Virus record (IMG/VR): IMGVR_UViG_3300037245_001320
Span: 1-64,000 of that record
Direction: 5' to 3' (one strand)
DNA: 64,000 bases
DNA from: a virus
A program made the translations under genes and the position numbers. Every line of letters begins with the position of its first letter. Position 1 is the first letter of the stretch. The notes under the pieces were generated by a model. It saw only the letters and a program-made list of their open reading frames with translations, had not been told where the DNA came from and did no database searches. Below are positions 39,907 to 48,296 of the stretch, in pieces.

Positions 39907-40206
39907 ATGAAAAACATGATAATATTAGATGGAATTTTAGCAGAATCAGTAACAGTAGTTAACAACCAATATGCATTTTGTATTATAACAGAGGATACAG
40001 CCCCAATTATGATTAAGATGGATCCAGAGAGTGAGATATATAACCAACTAAATAAAGGAGCACTAGTAGAGATTATAGGTAGATTACAAACTAAAAAATG
40101 TGTTGTCTTAGATAAAACAAGTCAATGTACCTATATACTAGCTACAAAAGTAGAAGTTAAATGCCAATCACTATTGACACTAAGTACAATAAATGCTATA
40201 GTATAG
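39907..40206 (+). CDS. Possible OB-fold (SSB-like) small protein, 99 aa
   Basis: ATG follows AAGAGGAGAGAAGCAAC. The layout DGILAESVTVVNNQYAFCIITED, then KGALVEIIGRLQTKKCVVLDKTSQCTYILATKVEV is that of an OB barrel. It recalls the GRL-QT-x-K strand of single-stranded DNA-binding proteins. This is a weak, pattern-level match. The promoter for the next gene lies inside its last codons. Confidence 0.45.
   Translation: MKNMIILDGILAESVTVVNNQYAFCIITEDTAPIMIKMDPESEIYNQLNKGALVEIIGRLQTKKCVVLDKTSQCTYILATKVEVKCQSLLTLSTINAIV
40173..40202 (+). promoter_or_regulatory. Sigma-70-like promoter inside a gene end
   Basis: TTGACA 40173-40178 and TATAGT 40197-40202 (18-base spacer) within the last codons of the preceding gene, upstream of 40243. 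Confidence 0.6.
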
Positions 40207-40242
40207 AAGTAATCAAGAATAAGAGAGGGGGAGATACAATAT

Positions 40243-40590
40243 ATGATAACATTACTTTTAATAGGAATACTAATTTACTTTTTACTAGGATATGGAGCTT
40301 ATAAGCAATCTGAGAAGAAATGTAAAACAGCTCAGGATAAGAAAGATTTAAAGTCATTCAAAAACAAACTATATCTAAACTGGGTGTCTTACGCTATATT
40401 TATTGGTAAACTAAGACAACATATCAAGAATGTAAAAGAAACAGAGAAAAATACACTAGAACAAACATATAAAGGTGATCCTGATAAAGTTTCCATAGAA
40501 TTGTTTTCTAATGGATTTCAAGGATCAGAGAGAAGAGGATCAGCTATATTTGCATCTTATATTGTAAATCCAATGGCAGATGATAAGTAG
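40243..40590 (+). CDS. N-terminally anchored membrane protein, 115 aa
   Basis: ATG follows AGAGGGGGAGATACAATAT. One hydrophobic helix at residues 2-17 (ITLLLIGILIYFLLGY), then a charged soluble domain of about 95 residues. Function unknown. Confidence 0.6.
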   Translation: MITLLLIGILIYFLLGYGAYKQSEKKCKTAQDKKDLKSFKNKLYLNWVSYAIFIGKLRQHIKNVKETEKNTLEQTYKGDPDKVSIELFSNGFQGSERRGSAIFASYIVNPMADDK

Positions 40591-40611
40591 ATACAACAAT
40601 AGGGAGATTAA

Positions 40612-41025
40612 ATGCTAGAATTAAAAGAAAGAGATTATACTGCGAAAGAACTAGAAGATTTTAAGAGAGAAGTATTAGAGAATAAGAACAGAGACAACGC
40701 ATATTTATTAGGGAATATACAAGCTTTACGATTGTTAGGTTGGCAGATTAAATTAGGTACTAGATTAAAACATGAGTATATGGTGGAATTCTGGGATGTA
40801 CTCAAGTTCGACAGTCAGCTTAAACCTAGGACTATGAGATTAAACATCCCTAAGAAAGAAACTGTAAAATGTCCTGATTGTCGAGATGGAAAAGTTAGAG
40901 TAGTTTGTGCTTGTGGAGGAATGATAGGGAATGTATGTCAATATTGTAATGGAGATTGGCAAAATGCAAAAGAGAAATGTCCAACATGTCAAGGGACAAG
41001 AAGAGTAGAGAAGGGGAAGGAGTAA
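40612..41025 (+). CDS. Protein with C-terminal DnaJ-like zinc motifs, 137 aa
   Basis: ATG follows ATAGGGAGATTAA. The C-terminal 55 residues contain CPDCRDGKVRVVCACGG, CQYCNGDW and CPTCQGTRR, like the CxxCxGxG arrays of DnaJ. The N-terminal half is helical and charged. Probably a zinc-dependent binding protein. No J domain. Confidence 0.65.
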   Translation: MLELKERDYTAKELEDFKREVLENKNRDNAYLLGNIQALRLLGWQIKLGTRLKHEYMVEFWDVLKFDSQLKPRTMRLNIPKKETVKCPDCRDGKVRVVCACGGMIGNVCQYCNGDWQNAKEKCPTCQGTRRVEKGKE

Positions 41026-41029
41026 GTTA

Positions 41030-41239
41030 ATGAAAGAAGAATTAATATTATCCAAAGGGGAAGTGATATGTTATCAAGATATGCTGGAAAGCACTGTAGG
41101 AGACTTTATATCTAGAGCATTACCCTATAATGGAAACTATGAGGGAATTGAAGATTATGATAGAGGAATAAGAAGAGATGAAGCTTACTTCGAAGGTGAC
41201 GCAGAATACTATATTAAAATAATAAAGAGAAAAGGTTAA
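41030..41239 (+). CDS. Small acidic protein, 69 aa
   Basis: ATG follows GGGGAAGGAGTAAGTTA. Acidic with YEGIEDYDRGIRRDEAYFEGD. Not recognised. Confidence 0.55.
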   Translation: MKEELILSKGEVICYQDMLESTVGDFISRALPYNGNYEGIEDYDRGIRRDEAYFEGDAEYYIKIIKRKG

Positions 41240-41249
41240 GGAGTAAAAT

Positions 41250-41594
41250 ATGGAAATAGAATATAATGGTTATGACATATCTATAAATGAAGACTTATTA
41301 GATAAGCAAGATGCATGGAAAAACCTTAAAGATATTATAGAAGCTAGAATAAGAATAATGGAAATATTAGATACAGAACCTGATAATAATCATAAAGAGC
41401 TTTTAAATAAATTGACAGAAGCAGAGTTTGCATTACAAAGAGCATGGAATTTTGACGAAGATGCTAATTACCATAGTTATCAGTGGACAGGACTAAATGA
41501 TTGTACATGTCCTACACTAGATAATTTAGATAACTTAGGATGTGATATAAGATACATATCAAGGAATTGTCCTTGGCATGGGAAAGGAGAATAA
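41250..41594 (+). CDS. Phage protein with C-CP-DN...CPWHG signature, 114 aa
   Basis: ATG follows TAAGGAGTAAAAT. The C-terminal signature CTCPTLDNLDNLG, then YISRNCPWHG resembles small phage and mobile-element proteins ending in CxCPxxDN...Y...CPxHG, which I have seen in many phages. It probably coordinates zinc. Function unknown. N-terminal part helical. Confidence 0.6.
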   Translation: MEIEYNGYDISINEDLLDKQDAWKNLKDIIEARIRIMEILDTEPDNNHKELLNKLTEAEFALQRAWNFDEDANYHSYQWTGLNDCTCPTLDNLDNLGCDIRYISRNCPWHGKGE

Positions 41595-41843
41595 ATGATA
41601 ACACTAGATGTACTAACTAAGTTCGATAAGCAAATGAGCAACCCCCAGATAAAGAAAAGGAAGATTAGATCTGATATAACAGTTATCTATGATAGAGTTG
41701 AGATACATTATTTATATACAACCAACAATATAGATGCATATAGACATCTACTAAACTGTTATGATATTACAGAAGTTGAATTAAAGGAAATATTATATGA
41801 GATCAAGAATCCTGATAAAGAATTGAAAGGAAGCTCAAAATGA
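41595..41843 (+). CDS. Small hypothetical protein, 82 aa
   Basis: ATG touches the previous stop after AAAGGAGAATAA. Basic start, helical end (DITEVELKEILYEIKNPDKEL). Last gene before a 100-base gap. Confidence 0.55.
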   Translation: MITLDVLTKFDKQMSNPQIKKRKIRSDITVIYDRVEIHYLYTTNNIDAYRHLLNCYDITEVELKEILYEIKNPDKELKGSSK

Positions 41844-41943
41844 GCCATACAACGATCTTTTTAATAAAAAGGTATATTGTTACCACTTTTTGTAGAAAGT
41901 CGTGTGAAACGACAGTCAGACGCACAGAATAAAGGATTAAGCT

Positions 41944-42216
41944 TTGAGAAAGAAAGTACTAGATCCATATGTAAAATATTCTTCATTATCCGTTAACGCC
42001 CAAATCACATTTACTGCAATTGAACAGATACTTATGAGATATACTACAAAGGAATTAAAAATAACAAAGGAAGTATTATCTTGGGAAACATCAATGTCTA
42101 TCCCAGGAGTGAAAGTAGCTTTGAGACTTTTAAAAGAAACAGGCTATATTAAATCAAAAAACAGCAACTCACCTATATTAAGAGTGGGTGAGCTATATGA
42201 GGATAAAGGGAGATAG
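41944..42216 (+). CDS. Winged-helix-like DNA-binding protein, 90 aa
   Basis: TTG 41944 follows AAAGGATTAAGC. LSVNAQITFTAIEQILMRY, then TKEVLSWETSMSIPGVKVALRLLKETGYI has the layout of the winged helix found in phage replication and regulatory proteins, where the second helix pair would contact DNA. Very short, so it lacks a second domain. It precedes the ligase gene and might control or help replication. Confidence 0.6.
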   Translation: MRKKVLDPYVKYSSLSVNAQITFTAIEQILMRYTTKELKITKEVLSWETSMSIPGVKVALRLLKETGYIKSKNSNSPILRVGELYEDKGR

Positions 42217-42222
42217 TAGAAA

Positions 42223-42387
42223 GTGGAAGTAAAATGTGAGTTAAGACTAATTAAGCAACGAGAAAAATTGTTATTAGGTCTTATAGAAAAGCACCAAGAG
42301 ACAGTGGACACATGCAAAGAAGAACTGTATAATACAAGAGAAACAATAAAAGCATTAGAAGGAGTATGCAAATGCCAAGAGAAATAG
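42223..42387 (+). CDS. Small coiled-coil protein, 54 aa
   Basis: GTG 42223 follows AAAGGGAGATAGTAGAA. Leu/Glu/Lys-rich helix with CEL...C...CKCQEK cysteines. Its end overlaps the start of ligA by 16 bases, and the ligase ribosome site AAGGAG is inside it, so the two are likely coupled. Confidence 0.5.
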   Translation: MEVKCELRLIKQREKLLLGLIEKHQETVDTCKEELYNTRETIKALEGVCKCQEK

Positions 42388-44204
42388 AGGAGAGATTAAT
42401 AGAAGCAAAAGTAAAGTATTATGAAGGGACACCAATAATGGATGATGCTCCATTTGATTTACTAGAGGATGAGTTGAGATCTGTGGATCCCGATAATTCT
42501 TATTTTAGTTTAGTAGGATCGAGAGAACAAGGGGCGGATATTGTACATAAATATAGAATGAAGTCTATGGCAAAAGGGAAACAGCCAGAGGACGTAGAGA
42601 AATGGATGAAGAATATAGGAATAAAAGATCCCCAATTTAGTTTAGTCTTGCTTCCGAAAGTGGATGGAGTTTCTGCAACCTTAAGATACATTAAAGGAAA
42701 ATTAGTATATGTTGCCTCAAGAGGAGATGGAACAACGGGTAAGGATATAACCCACATAGCAAAGCATATGAAAGATATACCCCTTCAAATAGATTTCACC
42801 CAAGATGAAATTGAAATTAGAGGAGAATTATATTTAAGTAAATTTGGTAATCATGGTATAACAGGCCCATTAAGAAATAACTGTACAGGATTAATAAACA
42901 GGCAAACAGATACAAGCCAAACACATCATTTAAGATTTGTGGCTTATCAAGTTGTACTAGGTGGATTTAAGACTGTTAAGGAATACTTAACAACTCTATT
43001 AGATAATGGGTTTAATGTGGCAGACGCTTACTATGTAACAAGTATAATAGGAATATACAATACTTATTTAGATACATTAAGAGATAAGTGGGAGTATGAA
43101 ACCGACGGTTTAGTAGCGGTTGTTAATGATTTAGGCTCTTACAGAAGCATAAATGCTTTGTATAAAGATAATGACCATCACTGGTTCACGAATTTCGCTT
43201 TGAAACCTCCATCAGTAGGAGGAGAGACAACTTTAATTGATATTGAATGGCAGATGTCAAGACAAGGCTTAATGATACCTGTAGCTATTTTTGAAACAAT
43301 AACTATTGGTGGAGTAAACATACAAAGAGCGACTGCAAATAACTACCTTAATGTCTGTGATTTAGATTTGAAGAAAGGAGATATAATCATAATTGAAAGA
43401 GCTAACGATGTAATACCATTCCTAAAGTCAAATAATGGAGGAGGAGAAGGAAATCTTATACCAACAGTTTGTCCTCATTGTGGATCTCATTTAGAAGAGG
43501 TTGGAGTACATTTAGCTTGCTTAAATCATGAGTGTGAGGAACAAGTTATTCAGAGAATTATCTATTATGTTAGAGAGGCTGATATTGATAATGTAGCTGA
43601 AGGGATGTTAAGAGCAATCTACACAACAGGCTTACTAAAAACACCTGCTGACTTATATAGAATTACTAGAAACGATCTATTATATGTAGATGGACTAGGA
43701 AGTACAAAGATAACAACCTTTATTGAAGGAATTAAGAAAGATCGGGTAATAACACCTGTAGAACTTCTTGCTCGTTTAAACATTCCATTAGTTCGGGTAA
43801 AAGGATTGACTAAGTTAGGCATTGATACAATAGACACATTCCTAAGTTATGATGATAAAGGAACAGCAATTGGGAAAAATGTAGTTGAGTGGAAAGAGAA
43901 AGATTACAATATTGATCTCCTAAATGATTTAATAGCAACAGTTGAGATCATAGTAGAAGAAAAAGATGATAAAGTTGGATTAGAGTCTAAAGGCAAAGTC
44001 TGCGCTACAGGAAGTGCTCCAATGGGTAGAAAAGAACTACAGAAGATCATTGCTGAGAAAGGATACGAGTGGCATTCATCTGTGACAAAGGATCTTAACA
44101 TATTGTTAGTTGATGATGTTAATGGATCATCAAGTAAGATAGTTAAAGCAAGAAAGAATGGAACAACTATTATGTTGTATGAGGAGTTTTTAAATGATAT
44201 GTAA
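42372..44204 (+). CDS. ligA: NAD-dependent DNA ligase (LigA)
   Basis: A 610-residue enzyme that seals nicks in DNA using NAD. ATG 42372 is 7 bases after AAGGAG and is preferred over ATG 42366. The adenylation lysine is about residue 96 in LPKVDGVSATLRY. The nucleotidyltransferase motifs RGDGTTGKDIT and IRGELYL follow, then an OB fold, a four-Cys zinc finger (CPHCG...CLNHEC, from about residue 367), helix-hairpin-helix repeats (VDGLGSTKITTFIEGI, IPLVRVKGLTKLGIDTI) and a C-terminal BRCT domain (from about residue 535). Slightly shorter than the usual 660-670 residues of bacterial LigA. All core motifs look intact. It probably supports phage DNA replication and repair. Overlaps the next gene by 11 bases. 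Confidence 0.92.
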   Translation: MPREIEERLIEAKVKYYEGTPIMDDAPFDLLEDELRSVDPDNSYFSLVGSREQGADIVHKYRMKSMAKGKQPEDVEKWMKNIGIKDPQFSLVLLPKVDGVSATLRYIKGKLVYVASRGDGTTGKDITHIAKHMKDIPLQIDFTQDEIEIRGELYLSKFGNHGITGPLRNNCTGLINRQTDTSQTHHLRFVAYQVVLGGFKTVKEYLTTLLDNGFNVADAYYVTSIIGIYNTYLDTLRDKWEYETDGLVAVVNDLGSYRSINALYKDNDHHWFTNFALKPPSVGGETTLIDIEWQMSRQGLMIPVAIFETITIGGVNIQRATANNYLNVCDLDLKKGDIIIIERANDVIPFLKSNNGGGEGNLIPTVCPHCGSHLEEVGVHLACLNHECEEQVIQRIIYYVREADIDNVAEGMLRAIYTTGLLKTPADLYRITRNDLLYVDGLGSTKITTFIEGIKKDRVITPVELLARLNIPLVRVKGLTKLGIDTIDTFLSYDDKGTAIGKNVVEWKEKDYNIDLLNDLIATVEIIVEEKDDKVGLESKGKVCATGSAPMGRKELQKIIAEKGYEWHSSVTKDLNILLVDDVNGSSSKIVKARKNGTTIMLYEEFLNDM

Positions 44205-44415
44205 AGGAGAGCTATATGAACACTGTAAAGGAAGCTTGTATCTTATATTAGAAGTGGCTAGAGATTCGTCAGAGTGTGCAAAAGAAATGGTTGTGTATAA
44301 ATCATTAACTAAATCTGATTATCCAGCAGGGACAATTTGGACAAGACCTTTAGAGGAATTTATAGATATGCATAAATCAGGTGTTAAAAGATTTGTATTT
44401 AAAGGAGTTGTTTAA
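44194..44415 (+). CDS. Small hypothetical protein, 73 aa
   Basis: ATG lies in the last codons of ligA after TGAGGAGTTTTTAAAT. KGELYEHCKGSLYLILEVARDS is followed by TIWTRPLEEFIDM, a small beta-rich fold that recalls DUF1653-like proteins (Y.H.KG..Y.V...A..SE......Y..L......WVRP...F). The match is partial. Confidence 0.6.
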   Translation: MICKGELYEHCKGSLYLILEVARDSSECAKEMVVYKSLTKSDYPAGTIWTRPLEEFIDMHKSGVKRFVFKGVV

Positions 44416-44696
44416 TGGGATTTTATATTTTATGTATAATTTTAGGGTTACTACTAATATCTTTAGGGTTATGTTTAGTAATTAAGTTTACCCACAAAAC
44501 AGTATATGAGACACTAGGAGGTATAGCATTGTTTGTAGGATTTATAGTGTTTTCAGTAAGTTTATCCTTTATGACAGATTATGTAGAAGACGTTGTACCA
44601 GACTTTAAAGTATTAGAGGCAGAGTACAAGTATAATAAAGTACTAGATGAACAAGGTGTTTTGCAAGTTGTAGCAGAGCATATAGAGGAGGAATAG
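44415..44696 (+). CDS. Two-helix membrane protein, 93 aa
   Basis: ATG 44415 shares one base with the previous stop. Helices YILCIILGLLLISLGLCLVIKF and LGGIALFVGFIVFSVSLSF are followed by an acidic soluble tail. Same layout as the product of 38373. Possible paralogue, judged by topology and tail length only. Confidence 0.6.
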   Translation: MGFYILCIILGLLLISLGLCLVIKFTHKTVYETLGGIALFVGFIVFSVSLSFMTDYVEDVVPDFKVLEAEYKYNKVLDEQGVLQVVAEHIEEE

Positions 44697-44942
44697 ATGG
44701 GATGTTTTGATACAGTAACAGCTAAATGTAAATGTGGTGGAAGAGTAGAATGGCAATCTAAAGCAGGAGAATGTAATCTGGATGTATTTTCAGTTCATCA
44801 AGTTCCTTTGGCTATAGCAGCGGATTTAATAGAAGATACTGCCCAATGTGATTTGTGTGAAAGGGAATATCGATTAAATCTATTATTTGATATACAAAAT
44901 GTCCCAATGAATATGACAGAGGTAGGAGATAGTAGACAATGA
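44697..44942 (+). CDS. Zinc-binding phage protein, 81 aa
   Basis: ATG touches the previous stop after AGAGGAGGAATAG. MGCFDTVTAKCKCGGRVEWQSKAGEC is followed by CDLCEREY, giving a typical zinc-ribbon cluster. I have seen similar MG-x-FD...C.CG..V..QSK...C...C..C proteins in large phages, without known function. Confidence 0.65.
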   Translation: MGCFDTVTAKCKCGGRVEWQSKAGECNLDVFSVHQVPLAIAADLIEDTAQCDLCEREYRLNLLFDIQNVPMNMTEVGDSRQ

Positions 44943-45097
44943 ATAACAACCTACCAGATAGATTAGATGTAGGACAGGTAAAGCATATTATGAGACTTCT
45001 ACAAATCGGTTTAAATAATACATATGATAAGAGGAACTTCAGTTTAACAGCAATAAACCCTCAGGATATAGTAGACTTAATTAAAGGAGATAAATAA
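44939..45097 (+). CDS. Small hypothetical protein, 52 aa
   Basis: ATG overlaps the previous stop. Helical with NAINPQDIVDLIKGDK-like end; shares its final base with the next ATG. Not recognised. Confidence 0.5.
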   Translation: MNNNLPDRLDVGQVKHIMRLLQIGLNNTYDKRNFSLTAINPQDIVDLIKGDK

Positions 45098-45342
45098 TGG
45101 AAATATTTAAAAGCAGATATACCCCAAATTTAAAGAATGGTAAAGATGTCGGATTTAGTATAGGAGATATGATTCTGTATAAACCAGCAGGACAATCGCC
45201 TGTGAGAGCAAAAATTGTGTCAGATAGAAGAAGTCATAAGAGTGTGGATAAGCTAGGTTATGATGCTATATTTGCAGATGATGGTAATCAGTGGTTTGCC
45301 GTAGAGGAGCAGATAATTGATTGGGAAGGGAAGGTTAAATAA
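45097..45342 (+). CDS. Small beta-rich protein, 81 aa
   Basis: ATG follows TAAAGGAGATAAATA. FSIGDMILYKPAGQSPVRAKIVSD, then HKSVDKLGYDAIFADDGNQWFAVEEQIIDW looks like a KOW/SH3-like barrel. Not assigned to a family. Confidence 0.55.
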   Translation: MEIFKSRYTPNLKNGKDVGFSIGDMILYKPAGQSPVRAKIVSDRRSHKSVDKLGYDAIFADDGNQWFAVEEQIIDWEGKVK

Positions 45343-45503
45343 TGGGACCAACTGAATTAGATAAGATAGATAAGTATAATGAGTATGTAGACAATATCAA
45401 GTTTCTAGAAACAGAGGAAAAAGACAAACCAGAATCAAGAAACTTAAGAGAAGCACTAAACATTGTACATAAGAAACCGAAGTGGTTGAAAGATAGGAGA
45501 TAA
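45342..45503 (+). CDS. Small charged protein, 53 aa
   Basis: ATG overlaps the previous stop by one base, with GGGAAGGTTAAATA upstream. Helical, Lys/Glu-rich (FLETEEKDKPESRNLREAL) ending in HKKPKWLKDRR. Confidence 0.5.
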   Translation: MGPTELDKIDKYNEYVDNIKFLETEEKDKPESRNLREALNIVHKKPKWLKDRR

Positions 45504-45794
45504 ATGAAAATTTTAAAAGTAAAAGATTTAAAGAGAGCAAGGAAGCACTCAATAAAAGTATTAAGAGAAGAGAAGCTAGATCGGACAGAACCATTTAAAG
45601 AGCTGCTAGAGAAAGCAACAGATTTATATGTTAAAGGATTTCCGAGGATGGAATATGAATTAAAGAAATCATTGGTTGAGAAGCATATGCGATTCTGGTT
45701 ATATCATCCTGTCTGGAATCAATGTATAGGGAGTGTAATAGATAAACCTCATAATAAGTCAAATGTTATGGTGAGTGTTTATTTTAGGAATTAA
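45504..45794 (+). CDS. Basic hypothetical protein, 96 aa
   Basis: ATG touches the previous stop after GATAGGAGATAA. Basic N-terminal half (VKDLKRARKHSIKVLREEKL) and an aromatic C-terminal half (MRFWLYHPVWNQCIGSV). Followed by a long inverted repeat. Not recognised. Confidence 0.55.
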   Translation: MKILKVKDLKRARKHSIKVLREEKLDRTEPFKELLEKATDLYVKGFPRMEYELKKSLVEKHMRFWLYHPVWNQCIGSVIDKPHNKSNVMVSVYFRN

Positions 45795-45801
45795 AGTAGA
45801 A

Positions 45802-45863
45802 AATGTAAACTATAGTTATCAAAATGATGTGAAAGTCTGTAAATGATAACTATAGTTTACATT
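45802..45863. repeat. Perfect 20-base inverted repeat
   Basis: AATGTAAACTATAGTTATCA (45802-45821) and its exact complement at 45844-45863, separated by 22 bases. It lies between two genes and ends 16 bases before the ATG at 45879. As RNA it would form a very stable hairpin. No T-run follows, so it is not a simple terminator. Confidence 0.85.
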
Positions 45864-45878
45864 ATAAAAGGAGAAGAA

Positions 45879-46625
45879 ATGAAAGAATGGCAAGATGTAA
45901 CAATAGACACCCTATCAGAGTGTCTAAGTATAAATACTGTAATAGAGGCACAGTACTTGAGAACAAGAAATAACACTGTTAAAGGTTATTGGGTACCTTC
46001 AGGATATGGGGTAAAAGCAATGGTAGGATATATCAGAGATAATACAAAAAGATTTAGATTTAGAATAATAGAAGAAACACAACCAAAACCTCCAATAGGA
46101 TTAAGACCACAAAATATTGTACAGGAATTAAGATATAAGGAAATAACAGAAGCTATATTTAGATATACTCAAGCAGGGAAATGTATTCCTGTTGAATGGA
46201 CAAAAGAGCATAAAGAACTAGTAAAAACTCTTGGAAAAGAAAACAGTATTAACACAACAGAAGAGAGAAGTAAATCTTTATTATTTCTATTAAATGTAGG
46301 AGTAGGTACGCCACAAGGAATAAATCTTAGTAAATCCCAGTGTGAAGGTGGTTCTGAAGTTATTAGACAGTTATTAGCAGATAGACAGTGTAAAGGAGAC
46401 AAAATGAAAAGTATATGGGTATATGATGATTTATGGGAAGAAGGATATAGATTCGATGACATCCTAAATAATAGGCATGTTATGATTGCAAGAGAGTTTG
46501 CTAAAGATGAATATGAGGCAATTTCGTATTTAGGCACAGAATATAAAAGTATCAAGAAGAACAAAGGAACAGGAATATGCATACGCAACTCAGTATATTC
46601 TAATGCCTTATTCTTATTTATATAA
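45879..46625 (+). CDS. Hypothetical protein, 248 aa
   Basis: ATG 45879 follows AAAAGGAGAAGAA and is used rather than the frame start at 45843, which lies in the inverted repeat. Soluble. Residues about 20-70 are beta-rich, the middle is helical, and the end IWVYDDLWEEGYRFDDILNNRHVMIAREFAKDEYEAIS is mixed. No catalytic motif recognised. Confidence 0.6.
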   Translation: MKEWQDVTIDTLSECLSINTVIEAQYLRTRNNTVKGYWVPSGYGVKAMVGYIRDNTKRFRFRIIEETQPKPPIGLRPQNIVQELRYKEITEAIFRYTQAGKCIPVEWTKEHKELVKTLGKENSINTTEERSKSLLFLLNVGVGTPQGINLSKSQCEGGSEVIRQLLADRQCKGDKMKSIWVYDDLWEEGYRFDDILNNRHVMIAREFAKDEYEAISYLGTEYKSIKKNKGTGICIRNSVYSNALFLFI

Positions 46626-46636
46626 AAGGAGATTAA

Positions 46637-46837
46637 ATGAAAGCAGTAATATTAATAGATAAAGACTCACCAGAGGATATAACAGCTATGGTAGAAGATA
46701 ATGGATTCTCAAGTTACCTAGAAGGCTATGGGAACAATATAGAGGAAGCTAAATATGAATTAAAGCATGTTATAGCAAATAGAATCAAGCTTCTACGAGA
46801 AATAGATGTAGATCAGGCAGAGGTCAGGGAGGTTTAG
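46637..46837 (+). CDS. Small acidic protein, 66 aa
   Basis: ATG follows AAAAGGAGATTAA. VILIDKDSPEDITAMVEDNGFSSYLEGYGNNIEEA looks like a small alpha/beta fold. Touches the next gene. Confidence 0.55.
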   Translation: MKAVILIDKDSPEDITAMVEDNGFSSYLEGYGNNIEEAKYELKHVIANRIKLLREIDVDQAEVREV

Positions 46838-47173
46838 ATGAAAGTAGGGGCATTAACAGTAGATATAAAGATAGGAGAGAATCCATTAGAGTTTGCTACA
46901 AAACTTATAGAGTTATTATGTGAATCAGGTGTAGCAAGAGAGATTGTAGAGGATGTAGAGCATTTGATTGCAGAGAGCTTAGTTTCAGAGGTTAATAATA
47001 CAGATAGAAGGAAGTTGTTTAATTTGGTTAAGAATAAGGAAGTAGAAAAACAACTAGTAGGGCAAAACTCTGAGGCTCATTATGAATTTGTTATAGATAT
47101 TGGAAAAGATAAGATGGCTTGTATTCAGATGACAGAATCAGCTTATAATAAATTGATGGAAAAAGGAGAATAA
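46838..47173 (+). CDS. Hypothetical protein, 111 aa
   Basis: ATG touches the previous stop after TCAGGGAGGTTTAG. Acidic, helical middle, and a beta-rich end (YEFVIDIGKDKMACIQMTESAYNKLMEKG). Not recognised. Confidence 0.6.
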   Translation: MKVGALTVDIKIGENPLEFATKLIELLCESGVAREIVEDVEHLIAESLVSEVNNTDRRKLFNLVKNKEVEKQLVGQNSEAHYEFVIDIGKDKMACIQMTESAYNKLMEKGE

Positions 47174-47176
47174 AGA

Positions 47177-47452
47177 ATGCATAAAGTAATATATAAAAGA
47201 GAATTTAGTTTTGGATTAGCATATGGAGATAGTGAGAAAAACATAATAGAACCTGAGATAACAGTCCAATTACACATAACATGCAGGGATGGAATATGGT
47301 TTAGTGTAAATGTACCCAATAAATCATTCTGTGGTAGAAATATATTCAAACTATTTATAAACGCTTTAGAGAGCCAAACAGTAGGAATGATTAAGTATGA
47401 TAGGTTAAAAGAAGATTGTAGAAGTAAAGGTTTATGGAATAAATTAGGATAG
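47177..47452 (+). CDS. Hypothetical protein, 91 aa
   Basis: ATG follows AAAGGAGAATAAAGA. Beta-rich (ITVQLHITCRDGIWFSVNVP), then helical. Not recognised. Confidence 0.55.
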   Translation: MHKVIYKREFSFGLAYGDSEKNIIEPEITVQLHITCRDGIWFSVNVPNKSFCGRNIFKLFINALESQTVGMIKYDRLKEDCRSKGLWNKLG

Positions 47453-47462
47453 GAGAAATAAA

Positions 47463-47732
47463 ATGACACCAGAAAAGTTTGCAAAAGACTTATTAGATAA
47501 CGCAGAGAAAGATTATGGGATGTGTTCTCCACCTTTAGAGGCTAAGAAAGCATTAAAGATATTGCAAGATCATTTCTTAGGAGAGGATTGGTATGTAACA
47601 ATGCCTATTAGTGGAGAACAAGTAAATTCAGAAGCTGTGTATGCTATATTAGAGCAGTATCCTAGAAGAGTAGAAGGATTTAGGAATAAAGTTAAGGCAA
47701 TGGTTAAGGCGATAAAAGATGCAATCATTTAA
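47463..47732 (+). CDS. Helical hypothetical protein, 89 aa
   Basis: ATG follows GATAGGAGAAATAAA. Amphipathic helices (AKDLLDNAEKDYG, KKALKILQDHFLG, FRNKVKAMVKAIKDAII). Not recognised. Confidence 0.55.
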   Translation: MTPEKFAKDLLDNAEKDYGMCSPPLEAKKALKILQDHFLGEDWYVTMPISGEQVNSEAVYAILEQYPRRVEGFRNKVKAMVKAIKDAII

Positions 47733-47741
47733 GGAATGTAC

Positions 47742-48296
47742 ATGAAAATAACAGCTAAACTAATAAAACTCATCCTTATGTTGAAATACAGATTCAAGGA
47801 TGGGTTTATGGTAACTTCTGAGTGTACCGGTCATGGAGGAGGAATAGCAGATTTAATTCTCTATGACTTGAAGAAAGACTCCATGGTAGAGATTGAAATA
47901 AAGATATCGAAGCAGGATTTAAAGAAAGACATATTAAAGCAGAAACACAAGATCTACAGGAATAAGGAGAACATCGAGATACAGCAATTCTATTATGCAG
48001 TCCCTAGTAAATTGGTTGAGTACTGTAAAGCTTATCTTATTGAGCATGATTTGGAATACGGGATTATTGAGATTGTAACAGAGAAGGTAGAGGGTTTTGA
48101 TTTTAAAGAGTTTTCTGATTGTGCTGAGTTGGTGTGTGTAGTCAAGAGATGTAAAAGGTTTAATAAGAATAAACCCTATGAAAGTCAGAAACACACATTC
48201 TTTAAGCGAATATCTTCAGAGTTGGTATTAAGGGAGAAGGAGTTGTTTTTGGTTAGGGAAGAGTTAAAAATAGTAAAGGATAAGGAGAGAGGTTAA
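47742..48296 (+). CDS. PD-(D/E)XK-like nuclease, 184 aa
   Basis: ATG 47742 follows AAGGAATGTAC and is preferred over ATG 47736. The core reads TGHGGGIADLILYDLKKDSMVEIEIKISKQDLKKDI. The Asp of ADLIL and the later E-x-K (EIK) in a following strand fit the PD-(D/E)XK nuclease fold, and a helix with KQKHKIYRN follows. Family members act on DNA in recombination, repair or restriction. The C-terminal 90 residues form another strand region and a charged helix. Substrate not predictable. Confidence 0.65.
   Translation: MKITAKLIKLILMLKYRFKDGFMVTSECTGHGGGIADLILYDLKKDSMVEIEIKISKQDLKKDILKQKHKIYRNKENIEIQQFYYAVPSKLVEYCKAYLIEHDLEYGIIEIVTEKVEGFDFKEFSDCAELVCVVKRCKRFNKNKPYESQKHTFFKRISSELVLREKELFLVREELKIVKDKERG

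Noticed and set aside
46169-46588. 139-codon minus-strand frame
   Set aside because: Lies wholly inside the 45879 gene, Leu/Ser-rich as expected for antisense shadow, no ribosome site.
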